Shown one piece after another: positions 1-5,423 of a stretch of DNA of 5,477 nucleotides (position 1 is its first letter; every line of letters begins with the position of its first letter). Both the position numbers and the translations under genes were made by a program. The notes under the pieces were generated by a model. It was given only the letters and a program-made list of their open reading frames with translations, was not told the origin of the DNA and ran no database searches. This DNA is from Pseudomonadota bacterium (GTDB lineage Bacteria > Pseudomonadota > Gammaproteobacteria > Burkholderiales > Burkholderiaceae_D). The DNA is taken from the NCBI GenBank assembly GCA_018241865.1, contig JAFECY010000158.1, positions 1 through 5,477 of the forward strand, given 5' to 3'.

Positions 1-20
1 CCGTTTCACGCAGTAGCATG

Positions 21-84
21 AGATACCGTCAAATTTACGGTATTTTTGACGGTATCTTGAAAGCAATCAAAATCAGATACCGTC
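21..84. repeat. ATACCGT repeat cluster with 13-bp inverted repeat upstream of the integrase
   Basis: AGATACCGTCAAA (21-33) and TTTGACGGTATCT (45-57) are perfect inverted copies separated by 11 bases. Inside the spacer an ACGGTAT (37-43) repeats the core of the right arm (49-55). A further direct copy, AGATACCGTC, lies at 75-84. The 7-bp core ATACCGT therefore occurs four times in 64 bp, twice in each orientation, ending 11 bp before the integrase start codon. Such clusters beside integrase genes are usually arm-type binding sites of the integrase or excisionase, or operators controlling integrase expression. Which of these applies, and where the crossover core lies, cannot be read from this end alone. 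Confidence 0.75.
46..73 (+). promoter_or_regulatory. possible integrase promoter overlapping the inverted repeat
   Basis: TTGACG (46-51) is a good -35 match and lies inside the right arm of the inverted repeat. CAAAAT (68-73), 16 bases downstream, is a four-of-six -10 match. The next 22 bases lead to the integrase start codon. If real, any protein bound to the repeats would block the -35 box, giving integrase autoregulation. The -10 box is weak and this is only a candidate. Confidence 0.3.
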
Positions 85-95
85 ACGGGGGCGAT

Positions 96-1337
96 ATGGC
101 ACTGACAGACACCTTTATTAAGCAAACCAAACACACCGGCAAACCGGCGGGCGATAAGTACGCGGATGGCGGCGGTATGTACCTGCTAATCAACGCGACC
201 GGCAAATACTGGCGAATGGATTACCGGTTCGGTGATAAACGCAAAACGCTGGCGCTGGGCGTGTACCCGGCGGTATCGCTAGCCAAGGCCAGAGAACGGC
301 GCGACAAAGCAAGGGAGCAATTGGCCGAAGGGATCGACCCCAGCCAAGCCAAGCGCAAGAATAAACAAGCCGCTATTGATGCTGCGGCAAATACCTTTGA
401 AAAACTGGCGCGGGAGTGGCACGCAAGCAGGCTTGATACTTGGCGCGAATCGACGGCGCGGGATACCTTGCGACGGTTTGAGCGCGACATTTTTCCTGAA
501 ATTGGCGCTATGCCTATCGGGAGCATTGAGCCTAAACACATGACTGCCGCGTTACTCAAGATTCAATCTCGCGGCGCAGGTGAAACGGCGCACAGGCTCA
601 AGGCGAATTGTGTACGTGTGTTTAACTACGCTCACCAGAAAGGCATCGAGAACAATAGCCCGGCTGACAGACTGACAGATGTATTGAAACCACCAAAGAA
701 AGGACACTTTGCGGCGATTACTTCCGATGAGCTACCGGCCTTTCTCGCGGCGCTAGATAACTTTGATGAGCATCTATACATTCCGACCCGCATCGCAATG
801 CGTTTGATGCTGCTGGTATTCGTGCGAACGTCTGAATTGATAACGACACCGTGGAGTGAAATTGACATTGAAACCGGCGAATGGATTATTCCGTGGAAGC
901 GCATGAAGCGCGGCAAGCGGGTAATGAATCCAGACGAAAAAGACCACCACGTTAGCCTTTCCAAACAGGCGCTTGCCCTGCTGCGGGAATTGCACGAAGT
1001 GACCGGCAGCGGGAAATATCTTTTCCCGAATCAGCGCGACCATAACGAACCCATGAGCAACGGCGCAATTTTGATGGCGCTATACCGCATGGGCTACCGT
1101 GGCAAGATGACTGGCCACGGCTTCCGGGCGCTGGCAATGTCCACACTCACGGAACGTTTGGGCTATGAGGAGAAAACCGTTAAACGCCAGTTATCGCACG
1201 CAGAAAAAGACAAAGTAACAAGAGCCTATGATCGAGCGCAATTCTTGGCGGTGCGCAAGAAAATGCTGCAAGACTGGGCGGACTATTTGGACAAGCTACG
1301 CAAAGGCGCGGACGTTATTCAATTCAAAACGAAGTGA
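96..1337 (+). CDS. int: P4-type tyrosine recombinase (site-specific integrase)
   Basis: This 413-residue protein catalyses integration and excision of the element by DNA cutting and rejoining through a tyrosine. Residues 1-88 form the arm-binding domain (DUF4102 type, with the signature KYADGGGMYLLI and LALGVYPAVSLAKAR). Residues about 99-190 form the SAM-like core-binding domain. Residues about 205-395 are the catalytic domain. Visible catalytic residues are R244 (VRTSEL), a probable K282 in the beta-hairpin, H341 and R344 (TGHGFRA), H368 (QLSHAE) and nucleophile Y378 (RAYDR), so the enzyme looks intact. Length is normal for the family. The reading frame stays open to an ATG at 18, but ATG 96 is preferred: it gives the family's usual N-terminus, has GGGGG (87-91) as ribosome site, and avoids coding through the repeat cluster. 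The residue 268-282 hairpin is longer than in P4 integrase itself, as in one subgroup of relatives. Confidence 0.95.
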   Translation: MALTDTFIKQTKHTGKPAGDKYADGGGMYLLINATGKYWRMDYRFGDKRKTLALGVYPAVSLAKARERRDKAREQLAEGIDPSQAKRKNKQAAIDAAANTFEKLAREWHASRLDTWRESTARDTLRRFERDIFPEIGAMPIGSIEPKHMTAALLKIQSRGAGETAHRLKANCVRVFNYAHQKGIENNSPADRLTDVLKPPKKGHFAAITSDELPAFLAALDNFDEHLYIPTRIAMRLMLLVFVRTSELITTPWSEIDIETGEWIIPWKRMKRGKRVMNPDEKDHHVSLSKQALALLRELHEVTGSGKYLFPNQRDHNEPMSNGAILMALYRMGYRGKMTGHGFRALAMSTLTERLGYEEKTVKRQLSHAEKDKVTRAYDRAQFLAVRKKMLQDWADYLDKLRKGADVIQFKTK

Positions 1338-1350
1338 AACTTATATATCA

Positions 1351-1357
1351 AGGGAGG
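1351..1357 (+). promoter_or_regulatory. ribosome binding site of the 66-residue gene
   Basis: AGGGAGG lies 7 bases before ATG 1365, 13 bases after the integrase stop codon. This strong site is the main support that the short reading frame behind it is translated, and it suggests co-transcription with the integrase. Confidence 0.8.
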
Positions 1358-1364
1358 CTGAATC

Positions 1365-1565
1365 ATGGCTAACGACACTGCAACCTTGCCACCGTTGAAA
1401 GATGTGGCGCATAGTCAGAGCAATGAATTGTGGGACGTGATTGCGCTGCTTGAAGGTGCGCAGATGATGCCTTTTGAAAATCAAGGGGAAAGCGGCGAGC
1501 GTCTGATACGGCAGGCGATTGAAAAGATTCAAGCGATACAAAAAGCATTTGACCCGTACATTTAA
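1365..1565 (+). CDS. small hypothetical protein between integrase and AlpA-like regulator
   Basis: I do not recognise this 66-residue protein. It begins 27 bases after the integrase stop with a strong AGGGAGG ribosome site. The sequence has no Cys, no signal peptide and no membrane segment. Residues about 20-32 (ELWDVIALLEGAQ) and 44-62 (ERLIRQAIEKIQAIQKAFD) look like two amphipathic helices joined by a polar, Gly-containing turn, suggesting a small helical-hairpin protein that might dimerise or bind a partner. No helix-turn-helix is apparent, so excisionase activity is not supported by sequence, though small proteins next to integrases often modulate them. Real translation is likely from the ribosome site and position. 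Function is unknown. Confidence 0.72.
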   Translation: MANDTATLPPLKDVAHSQSNELWDVIALLEGAQMMPFENQGESGERLIRQAIEKIQAIQKAFDPYI

Positions 1566-1671
1566 TCCTTCACGCCAGTCCTAGGCTGATCCCCGAAAAC
1601 CCGTTTCCCTGACGATGAATTGAGGTGCACGTACCACGGGAAAAGGCGCGCAGTATCCATGACCATGCAAA

Positions 1672-1690
1672 CCGCGTCATATCGACGCGG
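1672..1690 (+). promoter_or_regulatory. hairpin/inverted repeat upstream of the AlpA-like gene
   Basis: CCGCGTC (1672-1678) and GACGCGG (1684-1690) are perfect inverted 7-bp arms with a 5-base spacer, ending 23 bp before the AlpA-like start codon and 12 bp before its ribosome site. No T-run follows, so it is not a normal intrinsic terminator. A dyad here could be an operator for an element-encoded repressor or a 5'-UTR hairpin. The rest of the gap 1566-1713 shows no gene and no convincing sigma70 promoter. Confidence 0.45.
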
Positions 1691-1713
1691 GCATATTCTC
1701 TTAGGAGTACAGC

Positions 1714-1944
1714 ATGGCACGCCAAACCACCGGGACTGTTCCCGACGCCCTCAAGAACTTTGATTCCCTTCCCAATTCCGCCAATGTCCGAGCGCCGGTT
1801 GTCATGGCGCTATATGGCATTTCGGCGGCGACGCTTTGGCGTAAGTCCAAGGACGGCAAGTTACCCGCACCACGACGCATTTCAGACCGCGTAACAGTCT
1901 GGAATGTGGGCGAGCTTCGCGCATCCCTGAACGCAACGGCATAA
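1714..1944 (+). CDS. AlpA-like helix-turn-helix transcriptional regulator
   Basis: A 76-residue DNA-binding protein of the AlpA type (MerR-like winged HTH used by P4-related phages, islands and satellites). Residues about 26-47 (RAPVVMALYGISAATLWRKSKD) contain the HTH, with ISAATLWR as the recognition-helix region. The following KLPAPRRISDRVTVWNVGEL matches the family's wing, where a Lys/Pro stretch leads to an Arg-rich strand and a W-x-x-x-E/D-L helix. AlpA proteins activate integrase or excision and replication genes in related elements; here the role is inferred. An AGGAG ribosome site (1703-1707) sits 6 bases before the ATG. The first 25 residues are a polar extension not needed for the fold. 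The gene heads the replication block and lies downstream of a 148-bp gap, the best place for an internal control region. Confidence 0.85.
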   Translation: MARQTTGTVPDALKNFDSLPNSANVRAPVVMALYGISAATLWRKSKDGKLPAPRRISDRVTVWNVGELRASLNATA

Positions 1945-1958
1945 CAGGGGGGGCGACG

Positions 1959-2126
1959 ATGACAAATAAAACAGAATCCCACAAAACAAAATCCGCCGGG
2001 GGCTACGACACCACCACGGCGGACACAAAATACGCTAACCGCATCTTACCATTTTGCACCCGCTGCAAGCTGGCTTTCATCCATCTAGCGCAAGTGCTGG
2101 CCACCTTTTTCCGGGGGCTGGCATGA
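1959..2126 (+). CDS. small protein translationally coupled to the primase
   Basis: An unrecognised 55-residue frame starts at ATG 1959, 5 bases after a run of seven G (1947-1953), and 14 bases after the AlpA-like stop. It ends with TGA 2124-2126, overlapping the primase ATG (2123) by ATGA, the classic coupling arrangement and the same as the primase's own junction with the next gene. Residues 1-25 are polar (Lys, Thr, Ser rich). Residues about 28-55 are hydrophobic and basic with a C-x-x-C pair (PFCTRCKLAFIHLAQV). That C-terminal half could be one short membrane or amphipathic helix. No family is assigned. The main alternative is that this is a leader peptide whose translation opens the primase start. 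Exact fit between the neighbouring genes supports it as coding. Confidence 0.6.
   Translation: MTNKTESHKTKSAGGYDTTTADTKYANRILPFCTRCKLAFIHLAQVLATFFRGLA
1992..2023 (+). repeat. inverted repeat / potential RNA hairpin in the primase leader
   Basis: TCCGCCG (1992-1998) and CGGCGGA (2017-2023) are perfect inverted 7-bp arms with an 18-base loop. They lie inside the small gene and about 100 bases before the primase start. It could fold in mRNA and affect translation through the leader. It may also be chance in GC-rich coding sequence. Confidence 0.3.
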
Positions 2127-4207
2127 GTGACTACCTTCACCAATTCCGGCAAGCGATTGAATCAGGTGGGCTACCTGCACCGTTGGAAATTATCGCGGAT
2201 GGCAAGCTGCACCGCTTCAGCACTAGCGGCAAACGCGGCGATCAAACCGGCTGGTATAGCCTGCACGGCGACGGCATACCGGCAGGCGCATTCGGGTGCT
2301 GGCGTAGCGGCGTGCAATCCACTTGGTGCGCAAAGTCTGACCATGACATGAGCGCAGGCGAACGGCAGGCACACCGCGCACGCATCGAGAACATGAAGCG
2401 CCAGCGTGAAGCCGAACAATTGCGCGTGCAGGCACAAGCCGCCAAGGATGCAGCGGCACGCTTCCATCAATCGACGCCAGCAAGCCAGCATCCCTACCTG
2501 ACTGCTAAGGGCATCCAAGCCCACGGCGCACGCTTGGAAAATGAAAAGCTACTGATCCCCATGCGCGACACCGGCGGCAGCTTGCATAGCCTGCAAACCA
2601 TCGAGGCAGACGGAAGCAAACGGTTTCTATCGGGTGGCAGAGTAAGCGGCTGTTATTTCAGCATCGGCAAACCCGCCGGAAAATTGATTGTGTGTGAAGG
2701 CTTTGCCACCGGCGCAAGCATCCATGAATGCACCGGGCAAGCGGTAGCGGTGGCATTCAATGCGGGAAACTTGGAAGCTGTGGCAGTGGCATTGCGGGCG
2801 AAGTATCCAACGCTGGCAATTACGATAGCGGCGGATGACGATTGGCGCACGCCAGACAATCCGGGTTTGACCAAAGCAAAGGCGGCGGCGCTGGCAGTAA
2901 CGGGCGCGGTGGCCGTGCCGGTATTCCCTGCTGATCGACCGGATAAGGCGACAGACTTTAACGACCTGCACCAATTAGCGGGAGTGGATGCCGTGCGGCG
3001 CTGTTTCGAGAACGCGCAAGCCGTGACGGTGACGGAAGGAGAATGTGCGCTGGATGTGAGCCTGATCTGCGCCAGTGACATTCCACCCGAGCCGGTTGAA
3101 TGGCTGTGGAATGGCTGGCTTGCGGCGGGCAAGATGCACATTTTTGGCGGCGCACCCGGTACGGGCAAAACGACTATCAGCATGGGTTTGGCGGCGACCA
3201 TATCCACCGGCGGACGTTGGCCGGATGGTAGCCAAGCACCAATTGGGAATGTGGTGGTGTGGAGTGGTGAGGATGATCCTGCCGATACGCTGGTTCCCCG
3301 TCTAGCCTTGTCGGGTGCTGATCTGTCCCGCGTCTTTTTCATTGGCGACATTCGGCATGGTAGTGAGTGCCGATCCTTCGACCCTGCACGCGATATGGAT
3401 GCACTGCGGCGCAAGCTGGCAGAAATCGGCGGGGTGAAGCTGTTGATTGTTGATCCTGTTGTTTCGGCAATCGTAGGTGATAGTCACAAGAATGCAGAGG
3501 TACGGCGTGGGCTGCAACCGTTGGTTGATTTGGCGGCATCCATGCGTTGCGCCCTGTTAGGCATTACGCACTTTTCCAAGGGAACCGGCGGGCGCGATCC
3601 GGTAGAACGGCTTACCGGAAGTCTGGCATTTGGCGCACTGGCGCGGGTGGTGCTGGTAGCAGCAAAGCACCAAGAGGAAGGCGAGGACGGGCGAACTACG
3701 CGGCTTTTTTGCCGGGCTAAGTCCAACATCGGCGCGGATGATGGCGGGTTTGAATATGACCTGCATCAATCCGAACTAAAGACGCATCCGGGCGTGTTCG
3801 CATCATCGGTGCTGTGGGGCGCAACGGTGGAAGGCGCGGCGCGGGAACTGCTGGCGACGGCGGACGCCACCGGCGACGATGGCGAAGGCGGCACCTTGGC
3901 CGATGCAAAACGATTCCTTGCTGATTTGCTGGCAGACGGCGCAATGCCTACCAAGGCTATCAAGGCGGATGCGGATGGCGCAGGGTATTCATGGGCAACG
4001 ATTCGACGAGCACAAAAAGCACTTGGAATTGAGTCAGTGAAGGAAGGCGGCGAATACGGCGGACGTGGCGCAATTTGGAAATGGGCGCTCCCTGCGGTAC
4101 ACAAGATGCTCAAAACTCCACAAGATGCCCAACAAAATAGAGTGAGCGCCTTGTGTGAAGTTGAACACCTTGTGCAAAAACCGGGAATTGTCGAGGTGGA
4201 GATATGA
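2123..4207 (+). CDS. Toprim primase - RepA-like helicase fusion (mobile-element replication protein)
   Basis: This 694-residue replication protein joins a Toprim primase half to a RepA/RecA-like ATPase. Residues 1-70 carry the family's N-terminal segment (GWYSLHGDGIPAGAFGCWRSG) without a recognisable zinc ribbon. Residues about 78-113 are a charged helix likely to be coiled. Toprim lies about 186-290, with acidic residues E192 (VCEG), D238-D240 and DFND at 278-281, which would bind Mg2+ for primer synthesis. The ATPase spans about 325-545: Walker A GAPGTGKT 343-350, an SGEDD strand 381-385, Walker B LLIVD ending at D444, and ITHFSKG 481-487 typical of RepA helicases. Residues about 590-657 resemble a winged-helix DNA-binding end. 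Start 2123 is chosen over an in-frame ATG at 2054: it overlaps the upstream stop by ATGA, has GGGGG at 2113-2117, and gives the usual family N-terminus. It probably primes and unwinds the excised element, as P4 alpha does. Confidence 0.92.
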   Translation: MSDYLHQFRQAIESGGLPAPLEIIADGKLHRFSTSGKRGDQTGWYSLHGDGIPAGAFGCWRSGVQSTWCAKSDHDMSAGERQAHRARIENMKRQREAEQLRVQAQAAKDAAARFHQSTPASQHPYLTAKGIQAHGARLENEKLLIPMRDTGGSLHSLQTIEADGSKRFLSGGRVSGCYFSIGKPAGKLIVCEGFATGASIHECTGQAVAVAFNAGNLEAVAVALRAKYPTLAITIAADDDWRTPDNPGLTKAKAAALAVTGAVAVPVFPADRPDKATDFNDLHQLAGVDAVRRCFENAQAVTVTEGECALDVSLICASDIPPEPVEWLWNGWLAAGKMHIFGGAPGTGKTTISMGLAATISTGGRWPDGSQAPIGNVVVWSGEDDPADTLVPRLALSGADLSRVFFIGDIRHGSECRSFDPARDMDALRRKLAEIGGVKLLIVDPVVSAIVGDSHKNAEVRRGLQPLVDLAASMRCALLGITHFSKGTGGRDPVERLTGSLAFGALARVVLVAAKHQEEGEDGRTTRLFCRAKSNIGADDGGFEYDLHQSELKTHPGVFASSVLWGATVEGAARELLATADATGDDGEGGTLADAKRFLADLLADGAMPTKAIKADADGAGYSWATIRRAQKALGIESVKEGGEYGGRGAIWKWALPAVHKMLKTPQDAQQNRVSALCEVEHLVQKPGIVEVEI

Positions 4208-4638
4208 CCCCGGCGGCGATCATCCAACAAGCGCAAGCGGGCGGGGTGAGGCTGGCTTTGTCGCCGTCTGGCACCATCAAAGCAACCGGCGACGGTGCGG
4301 CGGTGAATCGCTGGCTGGAAGTAATCCGGGAGCACAAGACGGAAATTATCGGCGTGTTGAAAGTCGCCGCCATTCCCGATGACCAAACCCAAGCCCTAGA
4401 AAAACTTGCCCTGTTTCGCTTCGATCTGATACGGGCAGACATCGAGGCCGGTTATCCGGCAAGCGATCTGCACCGTGTAAATAATATGGCGTGGGAGTTC
4501 ATGCAGACGGACGGCATGGCTTTTGAGGATGCAATCAGGATGGCGGCGGACATCGTGGCGACTACACAGGCGGCGGCATGTGAAGCGGCTTATGTGGACG
4601 TGATGGCCTTGTTTGATCGACTAAACGGGAGGCAGTGA
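4204..4638 (+). CDS. hypothetical protein with TubC_N-like N-terminal domain
   Basis: This 144-residue protein begins with about 52 residues resembling the TubC N-terminal docking fold. The pattern is a helix, then GGVRLALSPSGTIKATG as a short beta-hairpin, then a helix ending REHKTEIIGVL. That last segment is the most recognisable part (family pattern: helix, then R-x-H-K-x-E-I-I-x-x-L). TubC_N domains dock megasynthase subunits, but the same fold recurs as the start of small proteins beside mobile-element primases, where its role is unknown. Residues about 64-142 are helical, acidic and of no known family; they include FRFDLIRADIEAGYPASDLHR. ATG 4204 overlaps the primase stop (ATGA) and has GAGG at 4193-4196, so it is coupled to the replication protein. 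A protein-protein adaptor for the primase is a reasonable guess, not a demonstrated function. Confidence 0.8.
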   Translation: MTPAAIIQQAQAGGVRLALSPSGTIKATGDGAAVNRWLEVIREHKTEIIGVLKVAAIPDDQTQALEKLALFRFDLIRADIEAGYPASDLHRVNNMAWEFMQTDGMAFEDAIRMAADIVATTQAAACEAAYVDVMALFDRLNGRQ

Positions 4639-4639
4639 C

Positions 4640-5314
4640 ATGAACAAGAAACCTAAAGCACCGGCAGCAAAAGAGAAACCCGCAACCGATGCACAAGCGG
4701 AACGGAACGCGAAATTGGCGCTACTACCATCCGTCAATGCGGCGGCAGTCATTGAAAAGTATCAAAGCAATGTCATGGGTGCGGTGAGCCTTGATACGCT
4801 GATCGACGGCGTAAGCGATACATGCAAGGTAACGCGGGACGGCAATCTATCAAGGCTAGAGGCGATGCTAGTGAGTCAGGCTATGGCGCTACAAACCATC
4901 TTCACAGACTTGGCGCGAAAAGCATCACGCCAAGCGCACCTAAAACAATACGAGGCACATTTAGGGCTGGCATTGAAAGCACAAGCGCAAAGCCGGGCAA
5001 CGATACAGGCGGTGGTGGAATTGAAATATCCCCGGCAAGTGGCTTTCGTGAAGCAGGCCAATATCAGCCACGGGGCGCAGCAAGTGAACAATGGCATAGC
5101 CACAGAAACCGGCTATTTAGTGACCAATACGCGCACGCACGCGCACGCGGAAGAAAAACAGATTCAAGCAAACGAACTATTGGAGGATCAAACCCATGCG
5201 CGCCAATTCTTGGACACCGGAACGACGGCAGCGGCAGGCCGAAGCAATCCGACGCTGGAAACCGTGGCAGCAATCGACCGGGGCAACCAGCGCGGCAGGC
5301 AAGGCGGCAAGTAG
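4640..5314 (+). CDS. conserved mobile-element hypothetical protein (KQANISHG..QVNNG type)
   Basis: A 224-residue protein, starting one base after the preceding stop with GGGAGG at 4627-4632. Residues 1-25 are a Lys/Ala-rich disordered tail. Residues about 33-150 are mainly helical. The stretch LGLALKAQAQSRATIQAV (108-125) followed by VKQANISHGAQQVNNG (137-152) matches, from memory, a family seen in proteobacterial prophages and genomic islands without an assigned function. The end (residues about 160-224) is polar, with a His/Ala/Thr patch from repetitive DNA, and then LDTGTTAAAGRSNPTLETVAA. The last 39 codons, including the stop, also encode the start of the next gene in another frame. No catalytic motif, HTH or membrane segment is visible. 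A structural or DNA-associated role is possible but not shown. Confidence 0.82.
   Translation: MNKKPKAPAAKEKPATDAQAERNAKLALLPSVNAAAVIEKYQSNVMGAVSLDTLIDGVSDTCKVTRDGNLSRLEAMLVSQAMALQTIFTDLARKASRQAHLKQYEAHLGLALKAQAQSRATIQAVVELKYPRQVAFVKQANISHGAQQVNNGIATETGYLVTNTRTHAHAEEKQIQANELLEDQTHARQFLDTGTTAAAGRSNPTLETVAAIDRGNQRGRQGGK
5128..5149. repeat. tandem 10-bp repeat, alternating pyrimidine-purine tract
   Basis: ACGCGCACGC occurs twice in tandem (5129-5138 and 5139-5148). The 22 bases 5128-5149 alternate strictly between pyrimidine and purine, a composition that can adopt Z-DNA under supercoiling. It encodes TRTHAHA within the 224-residue protein, in a poorly conserved-looking part, so slippage expansion is a simple explanation. 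Confidence 0.6.
5182..5186 (+). promoter_or_regulatory. ribosome binding site inside the upstream gene
   Basis: GGAGG lies 9 bases before ATG 5196, within the coding sequence of the 224-residue protein. It decides the start of the overlapping gene and shows that this gene can be initiated independently in the shared region. Confidence 0.75.
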
Positions 5315-5423
5315 CCAAAATGCTTTAGTGCATGGCGCGTATGGCCGGGAAGCGAAGGCCGCTAGAAAACAGGTGAATGATCTATTGCGGGCGCAACGGG
5401 AGTTATTGCGGCGGGTGGGGTAG
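5196..5423 (+). CDS. small basic protein with STG..GKA..NA..HG signature
   Basis: A 75-residue, strongly basic protein. Residues 5-28 (starting SWTPERRQRQAEAIRRW) are Arg/Gln/Trp rich. STGATSAAGKAASSQNALVH (27-46) then fits a short signature, STGP-x-T-x-x-GKA-x-S-x-NA-x-x-HG, that I know from many bacterial proteins of unknown function. Residues 51-75 form a charged helix. The basic character suggests nucleic-acid contact, which is inference. The GGAGG at 5182-5186 supports ATG 5196. Residues 1-39 are encoded in sequence shared with the last 38 codons of the upstream gene in another frame. Signature and ribosome site together make this a real gene rather than a shadow. It ends 54 bases before the window edge. 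Confidence 0.82.
   Translation: MRANSWTPERRQRQAEAIRRWKPWQQSTGATSAAGKAASSQNALVHGAYGREAKAARKQVNDLLRAQRELLRRVG

Noticed and set aside
1..20. tRNA or host-gene 3' end as the attachment site
   Set aside because: Only 20 bases precede the repeats. They match no tRNA 3' end I recognise and no readable host gene tail.
18..95. N-terminal extension of the integrase from ATG 18
   Set aside because: It would code straight through the inverted repeats, has no ribosome site, and adds 26 residues absent from the family's usual N-terminus. ATG 96 has GGGGG before it.
1342..1349. TATATATC as a -10 box for the 66-residue gene
   Set aside because: No -35 element at the right distance, and a start from it would fall at or inside the ribosome site. 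Read-through from the integrase is simpler.
1625..1894. 89-residue + strand frame overlapping the AlpA-like gene
   Set aside because: It overlaps a recognisable HTH gene in another frame, has no good ribosome site, and shows no family signature.
2054..2122. Earlier start for the primase at ATG 2054
   Set aside because: The extra residues lie inside the small upstream gene, with no good ribosome site. ATG 2123 gives the ATGA junction and the normal family N-terminus.
2653..3414. 253-residue open frame on the minus strand within the primase
   Set aside because: It lies antisense to the conserved Toprim and ATPase domains. Its composition (Ser, Ala, Arg, Pro rich) is that of a shadow frame in GC-rich DNA, with no domain.
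3766..4392. 208-residue open frame on the minus strand across the primase end
   Set aside because: Antisense to two supported genes, low-complexity Ser/Pro/Arg content, and no family or ribosome-site support.
4822..5328. 168-residue + strand frame inside the 224-residue gene
   Set aside because: Starts deep inside another gene without a convincing ribosome site. The sequence is Gly/Ser/Arg-rich shadow text, and the well-supported frames are the other two.
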